Shown here piece after piece: positions 1-8,932 of a DNA stretch of 64,000 bases. Origin of the DNA: Flectobacillus roseus (lineage in GTDB: Bacteria > Bacteroidota > Bacteroidia > Cytophagales > Spirosomataceae). The position numbers and the translations under genes are program-made. Location of the stretch: assembly GCF_030056665.1 (NCBI RefSeq), contig NZ_JASHIG010000031.1, one strand, 5' to 3'. The notes below the pieces were generated by a model that was given only the letters and a program-made list of their open reading frames with translations, made no database searches and was not told where the DNA came from. The first letter of the stretch is position 1. Every line of letters begins with the position of its first letter.

Positions 1-1050
1 TACGGTCTTTTCTAGGTGAATCAAACCATTAGCATCTGTAGAAATAAAGTTTTTCAAAATACCCTGATAGCCCTTTTGTGCCGCTACCATGTAGGCAGGA
101 CTCAAATAGCCCAAACGTACACCTTTCACGATTGAATACACAAACATAGAAGAACCAGAGGCTTCTAAGTAATTGCCTTTTCCACCAATTTTATCAGTTA
201 CTTGATACCAACAGCCCTCTTTAGGGTCTTGGTACTTGATAACGGCTGGAATGATACGTTGTAAAATGGCAACTAACTCACCACGACGTGGGTGGTTGGC
301 AGGAATATAATCCAAAACGTCTACTAATGCCATTGTGTACCAACCAATTGCACGGCTCCAGAAGTTTGGAGACTTACCTGTTTTAGGATCTGACCACTTC
401 TGCTCACGGCTTTCGTCCCATCCGTGATACAACAAACCTGTCTTATCGTCACGACCATTTTTTTCCATCCAAACAAACTGATTGATGATATCATCAAAGT
501 TTTTGGAAGGACCAAACATTGCCGTATATTCTGCATAGAAAGGCTCAGCCATGTATAATCCATCCAACCACATTTGGTTTGGATAGCGTTTTTTATGCCA
601 AAAACCACCCTCTTTAGTGCGAGGTTGTTCGTGCAACTGCTTCATTAAATTATCTGCAGCCAAGCGATATTTTTCTTTACTTGTTTCATGATACACTGTC
701 AACAACAAACGACCAGGTGTAATCATGTCAAGATTGTAATCATCAAGTTTGTATGTACGGATGTTCCCTTTGTCGTCTACAAACTGGTCAACTACCTGTT
801 TGATATAACGGAAATATTTTGCGTCGCCTGTATGATACCAAACATTTTCGAGTGACTTCATCATCAAGCCCATTTCGTACTCCCAATGAGCATTTTTCTT
901 TTCAGCACTGTAAGTAATGGTATCCTTGTGAACGGTTAGCATTGTATTTGCCATTCGTTCTGACCAAGGCAACGACTGCTGTACTTGAGCAAAAGCCGAA
1001 TTCGCCATCAATGCGCAAAGTGTCAATATTTTTGCAGTTGTTTTGAACAT
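1..1050 (-). CDS. GH105 unsaturated rhamnogalacturonyl/glucuronyl hydrolase (partial)
   Basis: Glycoside hydrolase of the YteR/YesR type, which removes the unsaturated uronic acid from the non-reducing end of pectin lyase products. The reading frame is open from the ATG at 1048-1050 to the window edge, giving the N-terminal 350 residues; the C-terminus lies outside. A signal peptide ends near residue 22 (NSAFAQ), so the protein is exported. Seen motifs are WLDGLYMAEPFYAEY, whose Asp near residue 163 fits the family's catalytic acid, then HGWDESREQKWSDP, FWSRAIGWYTMALVDVL and EASGSSMFVYSIVKG, all in the family order. It follows the esterase/polygalacturonase gene in the same direction after 130 bp, so co-transcription is likely. 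No frameshift is visible. Family assignment is strong; the exact substrate is inferred from the neighbour. Confidence 0.88.
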   Translation of the reverse strand, partial: MFKTTAKILTLCALMANSAFAQVQQSLPWSERMANTMLTVHKDTITYSAEKKNAHWEYEMGLMMKSLENVWYHTGDAKYFRYIKQVVDQFVDDKGNIRTYKLDDYNLDMITPGRLLLTVYHETSKEKYRLAADNLMKQLHEQPRTKEGGFWHKKRYPNQMWLDGLYMAEPFYAEYTAMFGPSKNFDDIINQFVWMEKNGRDDKTGLLYHGWDESREQKWSDPKTGKSPNFWSRAIGWYTMALVDVLDYIPANHPRRGELVAILQRIIPAVIKYQDPKEGCWYQVTDKIGGKGNYLEASGSSMFVYSIVKGVRLGYLSPAYMVAAQKGYQGILKNFISTDANGLIHLEKTV

Positions 1051-1122
1051 AGGTTTTGTTTTTTGAATGTTTTAGAATGTTTTGAGAGATACGTTCTTTC
1101 AAAGCGTTGAGACTTGAGTTTC

Positions 1123-1160
1123 CATAAAGAGGATCTTTTCAATTCAGGATACTCTTTATG
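1123..1160. repeat. intergenic hairpin between the two pectinase genes
   Basis: Inverted repeat CATAAAGAG (1123-1131) / CTCTTTATG (1152-1160) with a 20-nt loop, located just after the stop of the SGNH-GH28 gene and before the GH105 gene. There is no T-run, so it is more likely an mRNA processing or stabilising hairpin or an operator than a terminator. Confidence 0.35.
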
Positions 1161-1180
1161 AGATTATGTCACGAAGTTAC

Positions 1181-3523
1181 TTACTTCTTCAAAAGAACAC
1201 TTGAAGGTACTTTTTCTCCAAGTTCAACGTCTTTTTTAGCTTGCTTGGTATCTGTATTAACCAAACGAACACTTTTGTTTCGTTCTCCCGTTATTTTCAA
1301 TAATAAGTCAGTCGAAGCACCTTTATACTGAATATTGTCCAAGGTAATTTGCTGTCCATTCTGAATTTGAATAGTTGTAGCATCCTTTGAAAGAATACTC
1401 ACATTTTTGAGATTGATATTCTCAGCTTCAGTACAAATCATTCCTTTATCAGATTCCAAAATCGCATCTTCTAACCACACATTCTTGATAGGCATTTCGG
1501 GCAAACCTCTGATAAACAACGCCTTTTCGGCACCACGACATACGATATTTTTCATGTAGAAATCCTTGAAAAGTGGTGTTCCTGCTCCAACTGGCTCAAA
1601 TTTAATCTCAGGAATATCTGTCTTCTCGCCATACACAGGCACTGGATCTTTGGCAGCATAATACATATCAAACAAAATTGCTTCGCCAGGGATATTCGTC
1701 ATCCCAATATCGCTGATATAGATATTTTCTACTACGCCTCCACGACCACGTGCCGACTTAAAGCGCAAACCAATGTCTGTTCCCATAAATGTACAGTTAT
1801 TGACAAACATATTTTTGACACCACCAGACATCTCGCTTCCAATCACAAAACCGCCATGAGCATGGTACACAAAACAATTATTAATCAATACATTTTCGGT
1901 AGGAACACCACGTTTACGACCTTCTTCATCACGACCCGACTTGATACAAATACCATCGTCGCCTACGTCAAAAGTACAATCTTCAATCAAGGCATTTTTG
2001 CATGACTCCAAATCTATCCCGTCGCCATTTTGGGCATACCATGGGTTTTTAGCTTTTACTCCTTTCAACGTAATATTGTCACACAACAATGGGTGCAAGC
2101 ACCAAGCTGGCGAATTTTGGAAAGTAATCCCTTCAAGCAATACATTTGAACAACGTGTGAGTGACAACATGTTTGGGCGAAGGAAATCTTTGATATATTC
2201 AAAATCTTTTACCTCTTTTCCATCTTTCAATACGCCTGGCAATTGTACTGTCGATCCCAAATATGATTTTTGAGTTGGATACCAGTTGTTTTTGTCTGGA
2301 CTCAACAAACCACCTGATGCAATGAGTTTTTCCCAAGCGCCTTGGGTCATTTTGGAGCGTTTTACTGGACGCCACGCATCGCCTGCTCCATCCAAAACAC
2401 CAAAACCTGTAATCGCTACATTTTCCAAGTCAATACCATACACAGGTGCTTGGCAACGAGCAGCAGTTAAGCCTTCGTAAGTAGTACGAATCAAATCAAA
2501 GTCTTCAAAACGATTGCTAAATTGAATCAATGCACCTTTACGCAAATGCAAATTAACATTACTTTTCATCACAATTGAGCCTGTCAACCAAACGCCTGAT
2601 GGTACAATTACGGTACCTCCACCAGCTTCGCTACAAGTAACAATCGCCTTGTTGATAGCTTTCGTATTTAGCGTTTGTCCATCTGCAATGGCACCAAAGT
2701 TTATGATATTAAAAGTATCTTTCTTGAAAACTGGCGTTGATACCTTTGGCAATTCGTAAATAAATTTGGTTGGATATACCGACTTTTTGAAAAACGATTT
2801 CAGTGGTAAACCTAAAGATGCCATATCTTCACAAACCAAGCTAGCCATTACTTCAGCACCGTATCTAGAGAAATGTGTATCGTCAGATGCACCTTCTTTA
2901 TAGCGAGCATATACATTTTTAGGATAATGTAAGAAAAGTTTCTTTGACCCAGCTACACCATGTTGTTCAATCACTTTCTGCGATTTTTGGTGTAAATCAA
3001 TCATGGGTACTTTCAACTCTTTTGCCAAAGCTTTTACCACATCTGGGTAGTCTTGGTGTTGGTCAACAAACTTACCTGCTTCATCAAATTTGCGACGCAT
3101 CACAGGAGTAATCAACACAGGGTTTCCACCCTTAGCACGAGTTTCGTTGACAAAACGCGTCAAGTTTTGCTTGTAAAGCGTTTGTGAAGGAGCAGAACGA
3201 GTCGTATCGTTCACTTTTTGGTCATTGTGACCAAACTGAATCAAAACCCAGTCACCTTTTTTTACCTTGTCTATTACCGTTTTCCAACGACCTTCGTTAA
3301 TAAAGCTTTTAGTACTACGACCATTTACGGCATGATTTTCAATTTTAATTTCATCAGTAAAAAACTCTGGCAAAACCATTCCCCAGCCTGTTTCTGGTGC
3401 AGCATTTGCAGCCTTATCAGCCATGGTTGAGTCTCCACACAAAAAAATAGTAGTACGAGTATCTTCGAGCTTGAAGCTAAATATGGTAAGAAGAGTGAAG
3501 GTAAATAAAAGGACTTTTTTCAT
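1181..3523 (-). CDS. secreted SGNH esterase (RGAE-type) fused to GH28 polygalacturonase
   Basis: Two-domain pectinase of 780 residues. A short signal peptide is followed at about 25-245 by an SGNH hydrolase of the rhamnogalacturonan acetylesterase type: block I FLCGDSTMAD with Ser32, block III GHND at 98-101, and block V DDTHFSRYG near 215. From about 265 to the end is a GH28 right-handed beta-helix, beginning NIINFGAIADG, with the catalytic blocks NGDGID (about 498), VGDDGICIKSG (about 521), HAHGGFVIGS (about 555) and LRFKSARGRGG (about 588). Known families: the esterase removes acetyl groups from galacturonate and GH28 then cleaves the backbone. The single polypeptide couples the two steps. 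It is transcribed towards the GH105 gene and divergently from a LacI regulator, consistent with a rhamnogalacturonan utilisation locus. Confidence 0.9.
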   Translation of the reverse strand: MKKVLLFTFTLLTIFSFKLEDTRTTIFLCGDSTMADKAANAAPETGWGMVLPEFFTDEIKIENHAVNGRSTKSFINEGRWKTVIDKVKKGDWVLIQFGHNDQKVNDTTRSAPSQTLYKQNLTRFVNETRAKGGNPVLITPVMRRKFDEAGKFVDQHQDYPDVVKALAKELKVPMIDLHQKSQKVIEQHGVAGSKKLFLHYPKNVYARYKEGASDDTHFSRYGAEVMASLVCEDMASLGLPLKSFFKKSVYPTKFIYELPKVSTPVFKKDTFNIINFGAIADGQTLNTKAINKAIVTCSEAGGGTVIVPSGVWLTGSIVMKSNVNLHLRKGALIQFSNRFEDFDLIRTTYEGLTAARCQAPVYGIDLENVAITGFGVLDGAGDAWRPVKRSKMTQGAWEKLIASGGLLSPDKNNWYPTQKSYLGSTVQLPGVLKDGKEVKDFEYIKDFLRPNMLSLTRCSNVLLEGITFQNSPAWCLHPLLCDNITLKGVKAKNPWYAQNGDGIDLESCKNALIEDCTFDVGDDGICIKSGRDEEGRKRGVPTENVLINNCFVYHAHGGFVIGSEMSGGVKNMFVNNCTFMGTDIGLRFKSARGRGGVVENIYISDIGMTNIPGEAILFDMYYAAKDPVPVYGEKTDIPEIKFEPVGAGTPLFKDFYMKNIVCRGAEKALFIRGLPEMPIKNVWLEDAILESDKGMICTEAENINLKNVSILSKDATTIQIQNGQQITLDNIQYKGASTDLLLKITGERNKSVRLVNTDTKQAKKDVELGEKVPSSVLLKK

Positions 3524-3724
3524 TAGTTATTGTTTATTTGAATCTCCTAGTGGAGTAATTCTATTGGAAACCAATATTTTCAAGTAAATGGTAATGTTTA
3601 GGTTATCCTATGGAGTCATCTGGAATAAAAAGTGAGACTCTGTCATTTAAAATTATGTTTATCCACAAATTAGATTATGTTAAAACTTTATAATTAAGAA
3701 ATAAAAGAGTGTATTTATTTTTGT

Positions 3725-3837
3725 GAAATCCTACTGTTTGAGCCGCAGGCGAGTTTAGGATTTCTTGGCTTTCTTTTGCGGCCGCCGCGCGGTTACTTTT
3801 CTTGTGTCAAGACAAGAAAAGTAAGGTATAGCGAAGG
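3725..3837 (+). repeat. structured intergenic element, copy 1
   Basis: First of three copies of a two-stem element. Stem 1 is GAAATCCTA (3725-3733) with TAGGATTTC (3756-3764). The loop has the conserved CTGTTTGAGC..GCGAGTT. The linker carries the conserved GC-rich TTGCGGCCGCCGC core. Stem 2 is ACTTTTCTTGT (3795-3805) with ACAAGAAAAGT (3812-3822), followed by the AAGG..GCGAAG tail. It does not code in a consistent frame between copies. See copies at 10375 and 56593. Confidence 0.75.
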
Positions 3838-4205
3838 GAAATTTTGTTTATTTTAACACTTGATAAGTAAATTTTTTAAACACATTATTGAACATTTAAA
3901 TTTTATAAAATCATTACATCCACATTATTTTTTTCAAATCCCTTAGCTTCCTCCCTCCCAAAAGAAGGGAGAAGCAGGGTCGAGGTTTAGAGGGTTCAAA
4001 CTATCTATCCAAAAACTAATTATACATACGATGGCTATTGAGTTGTTCCCTAAAGAACACTGTATCTCTGAATATTTCTTTTTGACTTTTTCAGGGAAAT
4101 AGTAGTAACAATTCTACTATATAGTTGCTGTAAGACGGTGTCAAGTTAGAATTGTCCAAATCTAAGGGCAAATTTTTACAAGAAAATATTTACGCAATCG
4201 TTGTC

Positions 4206-4217
4206 GGCAACGTTGTC
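4206..4217. promoter_or_regulatory. candidate LacI-family operator
   Basis: GGCAACGTTGTC is palindromic at 5 of 6 arm positions around a central AACGTT. A central CG flanked by symmetric arms is the usual plan of LacI/PurR-family operators. It lies about 130 bp upstream of the LacI gene, so autoregulation or control of the divergent pectinase genes is possible. This is inference from symmetry and position only. Confidence 0.3.
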
Positions 4218-4342
4218 AATCTATCAGGATTTTTGATTTATTTAATAATATTTGGGATATTACCTTGAAAATCGTAGATTAGAATAGTTTTACAGAGAAG
4301 CAAGTTATCTTTGTGAAAAATTGTACAAAAACAAGATTAGCT

Positions 4343-5365
4343 TTGGAAACCGCAACTATAAAAGATATTGCAAAGGCACTTAATTTATCGACCTCCACTG
4401 TTTCAAGAGCGTTGAGGGGCAGTTATGAAATCAACCCCGAAACAAAAAGAATTGTATTGGAATGTGCCGAAAAACTGAACTATCGCCCCAACCCTATTGC
4501 CTTAAGTCTCAAAGAAAACCGTAGCCGTGCTATTGGTGTAGTAGTACCCGAAATCGACAATCCATTTTTTTCTCAAGCTATCAATGGCATTGAGGCTATC
4601 GCTTATAACCGTGGTTATCATGTTGTAATTTTTCAAAGTCATGAATCTTATGACCGTGAAGTAGTTAATATCCAACACCTTGCGTCACGTCGTGTAGATG
4701 GTGTATTGATTTCTCTTTCTGGACAAACAACCCATGTCGAGCATCTCAAAGAGTTACACACTAAAGGAATGCCTATCGTCTTTTTCGATAGATTTTCGGA
4801 CGAAATTAATACTCATAAAGTTGTTGCTGACAATTACCAAGGTGCATTTGAAGGAACAGAGCATTTGATTAATTCTGGTAAAAAACACATTGCGCATCTA
4901 GCGGCATCTCCTACGCTTTCTATCACTCGTGAGCGTATTAGTGGCTACAAAGCAGCCTTAGAAAAGCACGGTATTCCTTACAACGAGGACTTTGTTAAAT
5001 ACTGCAATTTTAGCATTGAGGACATGGAAATGGTTATTGATGAACTTTTGTCACAACCGATTCTTCCTGAAGCTATTTTTACAGTAAGCGACCGATTAGC
5101 GATGGCATGCTTAAAGATTTTGAAAAAACGTAATATCCGCATTCCTGAAGACATGGCACTGATGGGCTTTAGCAATTTGAAAGTGGCAGAATTACTTTCC
5201 CCATCTTTTACATCGGTGATTCAACCAGCTTTGGAAATGGGACAAAGAGCAGCAGAGCTACTACTAGACTTAGTAGAAAAGAAAAGCAAATCACCTGCTT
5301 ATCAAACCGTTACACTTCCTACAGAGTTGGTTATTCGCGATTCTACTAAAACAGCATCTGAGTAA
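4343..5365 (+). CDS. LacI family transcriptional regulator
   Basis: LacI/GalR-type sugar-responsive regulator of about 340 residues. The N-terminal helix-turn-helix reads TIKDIAKALNLSTSTVSRAL, followed by the hinge (RPNPIALSLKENRS) and a periplasmic-binding-protein-like effector domain starting at IGVVVPEIDNPFFSQAINGI, with the late VMGFSN-like segment ALMGFSNLKVAELLSPS. The frame is also open from a GTG at 4313. However, TATCTTTG at 4306-4313 matches the Bacteroidota -7 box and overlaps that GTG, so the in-frame TTG at 4343 (METATIKDIAK), which fits family N-termini, is preferred. The gene is divergent from the SGNH-GH28/GH105 pair, which are the obvious targets. A strong terminator follows. 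The family is secure; the start and the effector are not. Confidence 0.88.
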   Translation: METATIKDIAKALNLSTSTVSRALRGSYEINPETKRIVLECAEKLNYRPNPIALSLKENRSRAIGVVVPEIDNPFFSQAINGIEAIAYNRGYHVVIFQSHESYDREVVNIQHLASRRVDGVLISLSGQTTHVEHLKELHTKGMPIVFFDRFSDEINTHKVVADNYQGAFEGTEHLINSGKKHIAHLAASPTLSITRERISGYKAALEKHGIPYNEDFVKYCNFSIEDMEMVIDELLSQPILPEAIFTVSDRLAMACLKILKKRNIRIPEDMALMGFSNLKVAELLSPSFTSVIQPALEMGQRAAELLLDLVEKKSKSPAYQTVTLPTELVIRDSTKTASE

Positions 5366-5383
5366 TAGCCCAATATTGACATG

Positions 5384-5433
5384 AAAGGGACAAAAGCAAA
5401 ACACCTCATCGGTAATGCTTTTGTCCCTTTTAA
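5384..5433 (+). terminator. rho-independent terminator after lacI-type gene
   Basis: Perfect 15-bp stem AAAGGGACAAAAGCA (5384-5398) / TGCTTTTGTCCCTTT (5416-5430), continuing into T-rich sequence, 19 bp after the regulator's stop codon. Confidence 0.85.
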
Positions 5434-5575
5434 TTTTGTTCATAATTTGGTATTTCTATTTATTTTTCCATTTGATAAAGTAGAAAAAAAGAATCTTACT
5501 CTTTCTTCGTTGAGTAATAATTAGAAACGAGTATTTACCTTCATAGGCTGTCAAAGCCCATTTTATCTAAACATC

Positions 5576-6010
5576 ATGAAAAAATTAAGCATCACACTTC
5601 TATTATTAGTTATGGCAACTTTGGGAAGCATCGCACAGTCAAAAGATGAAAAAGCAGTAGCTGAGTCTGTTGAGAAATTACGTTTAGCGATGATTGACCC
5701 AACCAAAGAAGCCCTAGAAAATATCGCTACCGAAGATTTATCCTATGGTCACTCAGGTGGTAAAATCGAAAACAAAGCGCAGTTCGTAGAAGCTTTGGTA
5801 AGCGGCAAATCAGATTTCAAATCGATTCAATTGACAGACCAAACGATCAGTATTCATGGCAAAACAGCTATCGTTCGTCATAGTTTAGCGGCTGAAACCC
5901 TAGATGGTGGTAAACCTGGAACAGTGAAATTATTTATATTGACGGTTTGGAGTAAGGAAAAAGGAGGTTGGAAATTACTTGCTCGACAAGCAGTAAAAAA
6001 TTTGAATTAA
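5576..6010 (+). CDS. secreted NTF2-like (SnoaL/DUF4440-type) protein
   Basis: Exported protein of 144 residues with a clear signal peptide (about residues 1-21, ending GSIAQ). The mature part has the NTF2-like cone-fold pattern: an N-terminal helix (AVAESVEKLRLAMIDPTKEALENI), the ATEDLSYGHSGG segment, FVEALVSG, and late strands TAIVRHSLAA and WKLLARQAVKNL. DUF4440-type proteins of this fold are small-molecule binders or enzymes with diverse roles. No active-site residues can be named with confidence. It is a single gene with its own terminator. Function unknown. Confidence 0.75.
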   Translation: MKKLSITLLLLVMATLGSIAQSKDEKAVAESVEKLRLAMIDPTKEALENIATEDLSYGHSGGKIENKAQFVEALVSGKSDFKSIQLTDQTISIHGKTAIVRHSLAAETLDGGKPGTVKLFILTVWSKEKGGWKLLARQAVKNLN

Positions 6011-6033
6011 AAAATACTCGCCCATAGAATATC

Positions 6034-6066
6034 AAGCCATGCCTTCGAAAGCATGGCTTTTTTAGT
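6034..6066 (+). terminator. rho-independent terminator
   Basis: AAGCCATGC (6034-6042) / GCATGGCTT (6051-6059), an 8-nt loop and a run of Ts; it follows the NTF2-like gene. Confidence 0.85.
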
Positions 6067-6095
6067 TTTTAGTCAACACTTTTCCAAAAATCAAG

Positions 6096-6103
6096 TAACT
6101 TTG
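6096..6103 (+). promoter_or_regulatory. -7 promoter box for the beta-helix gene
   Basis: TAACTTTG exactly matches the Bacteroidota sigma-A -7 consensus TAnnTTTG and lies 31 bp before the ATG at 6134. No good -33 TTG is seen at the expected distance. Confidence 0.45.
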
Positions 6104-6133
6104 ATAAACTCATAATTATCAATAGCATACCTA

Positions 6134-8752
6134 ATGAAAACACTATTTATTGGTTTGCTGGCTATACTCTGTAGCTGGCTATCTTCGCTTTCCGTATATG
6201 CTCAATCCTGTGGATGTAATTTTACGATTACCAAGAGCGGGGCTTACAGTCCAAGTAATTTCAATGCTCAACCCGGGCAAACTATTTGCGTCCAAGCTGG
6301 CACCTATACAAACCTTTCATTTAATAGCTTTCAAGGATCAGCTAGCCAACCCATCCTTATTAAAAATTGCGGTGGGCAAGTAGTCATTCAGAATACAACC
6401 AATGCCGTAGCTATCAACTTCTCAAAGAGTAAATTTATTAAGCTATCAGGAACTGGTGACGCCAGTGCTAACTATGGATTTAAAGTTGCAGGTACTGGAA
6501 ATAATAGTAGAGGCGTCAGTATTGCAGATAAAAGTAGCAATATTGAAGTAGAAAAAGTTGAGATTCAAAATGTTCAAGGTGCGGGTATTGTTGCGCGTAC
6601 TGAGCTAGCATGCGATAGCACCACATGGAGAGATTATTATACTATGAATGCTATCAAAATACATGATAATTATGTACATGATGTAGTTGGAGAAGGTATT
6701 GCAGTTGGTGAGCCTTCTTATGGCACGCCCAAAACGATAAATTGTAATGGCGTAAGTATCTCTAAGTTTACTCACCTCATTGTAGGTCTTGAAATCTACA
6801 ATAACCTCTTTGAACGTACAGGTAGTAAAGGCATCCAATATGCCAACTCGCCCGACGCACAGGTACACCATAATATGATTAAAAATTGTGGAAAAGTGCC
6901 GGGCTCAACCACTCTCAACAATGCCGTAGCCATGAACGGTGGTGCTGGAGGTAATTTTTACAATAACACGATTTTGGACGCGGAAGGAGCTGCCATTGTA
7001 ATGTTTGGTTTCTTAGGTAACCAAATGATTTATAACAACCTTATTGTCAGACCAAAAGGCAATGCTATTTTCTCAGACTCACGCCCCGGCTCAATACCTG
7101 ATACGTATTTGCGAATTGCTCAAAATACCATTATTTCGCCTCAAACAGAGGCCTTGAAACTGTATAGCTCAATCCATAATTATGAGATTGTCAATAATAT
7201 TATGTTGAACTCAGGAGTAGGAAAATTCATATCTCCTCTTTCCTCCTCTGTAAGAATAAATGCTCGCAAAAATTACCTCAATGGTGTAGTGGATGCTTCA
7301 TTTTATGAAAATACTACTGCTGAAAATTACCGTCCACTCAGTCAAGCGCCAGTGATCAATAAAGGTGAAAACTTAAGCGCTTGGGGCATTACAACTGATA
7401 TCACTGACCAGCCTCGACCGAATGGTGGGGACTTTGATATTGGCTGTTTTGAATCGGCATCGGCGGTGGCTACTTATGTACCAAGCTTGTGCGATTATAC
7501 CGTTATTCAAAGCGGTGACTATTCGGCATTGAATTTAAGTGCAGGACCTGGCAATACTGTTTGTATTCAGGCTGGAACTTACACTGGTCTCAAATTTATT
7601 GGTCTAAATGGTAGTCCAAACGAACCGATTATCTACAGAAATCTTGGTGGTCAGGTAGTTTTTCAGAATACAAACAATAATCAAAACGGGATAAACTTTG
7701 ACAATTGTCGCTACTTCAAAGTAACAGGCACTGGCGACCCAAATGTTTATTATGGCTTAAAAGTAGCCAAAACAGGCTCGGGAGGCATGGGTATTACTGT
7801 TGGAGGAAAAAGTAGTGATTGCGAAATTGAAAGAGTAGAAATTTCTAATACTGGTTTTGCGGGTATTATGGCCAAAACAGACCCAAGTTGTGATTCGACG
7901 ACTTGGAAGGGTAACTTCACCATGTATAATGTCAAAATTCATGATAACTATATTCATGATGTCCCTGGAGAAGGCTTGTATATTGGTAATTCGTTTGCCG
8001 CTGGCGGTATGACTATTACCTGTAATGGTACAAGCAAAGCTATCCTTCCACATGATATTTATGGTTTACAAATCTACAATAACCAACTCGAACGTACAGG
8101 ATGTGAAGGGATTCAATACGGATGTTCGGTGGATGCCCTAGTGCATGACAATACTATGATAGATACAGGTATTAGTCCATTTGATGTTTATCAGGCTAAT
8201 GGTATACAGATAGGCGGAGGTTCAGGCGGACTATGTTATAACAATAAAGTCGTGAATGCCAGAGGAACAGGTATTATTATGGTAGGATTTTTGGGTAACC
8301 AATCTGTATTCAATAATGTCATAGTCAATTCGGGCTATAATGGCATTTTTGCAGACTCTCGTTCTTGTTCTATCCCTAATACCTATCTAAGAATAGCCAA
8401 CAATTCAATCATTGGTTCTACCAGCGATGCTATTAAGTTATACAGTTTGATACATACGCACGAGGTAGTCAATAATTTGATTGCTAATCCAGCCACTGGA
8501 AAATATATCGTTAAATTGGGCAGCCCTGTGATTGTCAACGAGCGTAATAACTTCAAAACCTTGGATATAAGTCAAGCACAACTCAACAACCCAAGTAATG
8601 GTAACTACTATCCTATTGTTGGTTCACCGCTGGTCAATACAGGTGAAAACCTTCTAAATTGGGGTATCTCTTTTGACAGAGATAATAATGCAAGACCTTA
8701 CGGCAGTACACATGATATTGGAGCATTTGAATTAATTCCTCCGGGAGGTTGA
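6134..8752 (+). CDS. secreted protein with two tandem parallel beta-helix copies
   Basis: Exported protein of 872 residues. A signal peptide ends near residue 24 (VYAQS). The rest is an internal duplication of about 435 residues: copy 1 begins CNFTITKSGAYSPSNF and copy 2 begins CDYTVIQSGDYSALNL. Shared landmarks in both are GGQVV.QNT, ACDSTTW / SCDSTTW, KIHDNYVHDV / KIHDNYIHDV, EIYNNLFERTGSKGIQY / QIYNNQLERTGCEGIQY, GFLGNQ and the ends DIGCFE / DIGAFE. The HDN/IYNN repeats are typical PbH1 beta-helix rungs, as found in polysaccharide lyases and surface adhesins. No lyase catalytic residues can be assigned. There is no C-terminal sorting domain. It could act on, or bind, polysaccharides; it is not in an obvious operon. 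Confidence 0.8.
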   Translation: MKTLFIGLLAILCSWLSSLSVYAQSCGCNFTITKSGAYSPSNFNAQPGQTICVQAGTYTNLSFNSFQGSASQPILIKNCGGQVVIQNTTNAVAINFSKSKFIKLSGTGDASANYGFKVAGTGNNSRGVSIADKSSNIEVEKVEIQNVQGAGIVARTELACDSTTWRDYYTMNAIKIHDNYVHDVVGEGIAVGEPSYGTPKTINCNGVSISKFTHLIVGLEIYNNLFERTGSKGIQYANSPDAQVHHNMIKNCGKVPGSTTLNNAVAMNGGAGGNFYNNTILDAEGAAIVMFGFLGNQMIYNNLIVRPKGNAIFSDSRPGSIPDTYLRIAQNTIISPQTEALKLYSSIHNYEIVNNIMLNSGVGKFISPLSSSVRINARKNYLNGVVDASFYENTTAENYRPLSQAPVINKGENLSAWGITTDITDQPRPNGGDFDIGCFESASAVATYVPSLCDYTVIQSGDYSALNLSAGPGNTVCIQAGTYTGLKFIGLNGSPNEPIIYRNLGGQVVFQNTNNNQNGINFDNCRYFKVTGTGDPNVYYGLKVAKTGSGGMGITVGGKSSDCEIERVEISNTGFAGIMAKTDPSCDSTTWKGNFTMYNVKIHDNYIHDVPGEGLYIGNSFAAGGMTITCNGTSKAILPHDIYGLQIYNNQLERTGCEGIQYGCSVDALVHDNTMIDTGISPFDVYQANGIQIGGGSGGLCYNNKVVNARGTGIIMVGFLGNQSVFNNVIVNSGYNGIFADSRSCSIPNTYLRIANNSIIGSTSDAIKLYSLIHTHEVVNNLIANPATGKYIVKLGSPVIVNERNNFKTLDISQAQLNNPSNGNYYPIVGSPLVNTGENLLNWGISFDRDNNARPYGSTHDIGAFELIPPGG

Positions 8753-8778
8753 TAATTTGGGTAAATAGACCCACTTTT

Positions 8779-8823
8779 CCTCATGTAGTGATTGGATTTG
8801 ATGTCATAACATGAGGATTTTTT
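8779..8823 (+). terminator. rho-independent terminator
   Basis: CCTCATGT (8779-8786) / ACATGAGG (8809-8816) with a T-run, just after the beta-helix gene. Confidence 0.75.
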
Positions 8824-8932
8824 ATGTAAAAAGAGATAAGTATCATCTCTTAAATATTGGGAAAATGATTTTTTTTATTGATTTTTAACAAAAAAGTAAC
8901 ATTTAAGTATTTCTATATTACCTAACTCACGC

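Larger units (their letters stand above)
3524..4342. other. large divergent intergenic region
   Basis: About 800 bp between the divergent pectinase and LacI genes with no plausible gene. It holds one copy of the structured repeat (3725-3837). Near 3955-3975 it holds a CTCCCTCCC/GGGAG imperfect hairpin. A near-palindrome CTCCTAGTGGAG (3544-3555), close to the pectinase start, and another centred on AACGTT (4206-4217) are possible operator sites for the LacI protein. Nothing else recognisable was seen. Confidence 0.5.

Noticed and set aside
324..1102. Two minus-strand frames of 94 and 66 residues at the left end
   Set aside because: They are out-of-frame shadows of the GH105 gene, whose true frame runs off the window edge from the ATG at 1048-1050.
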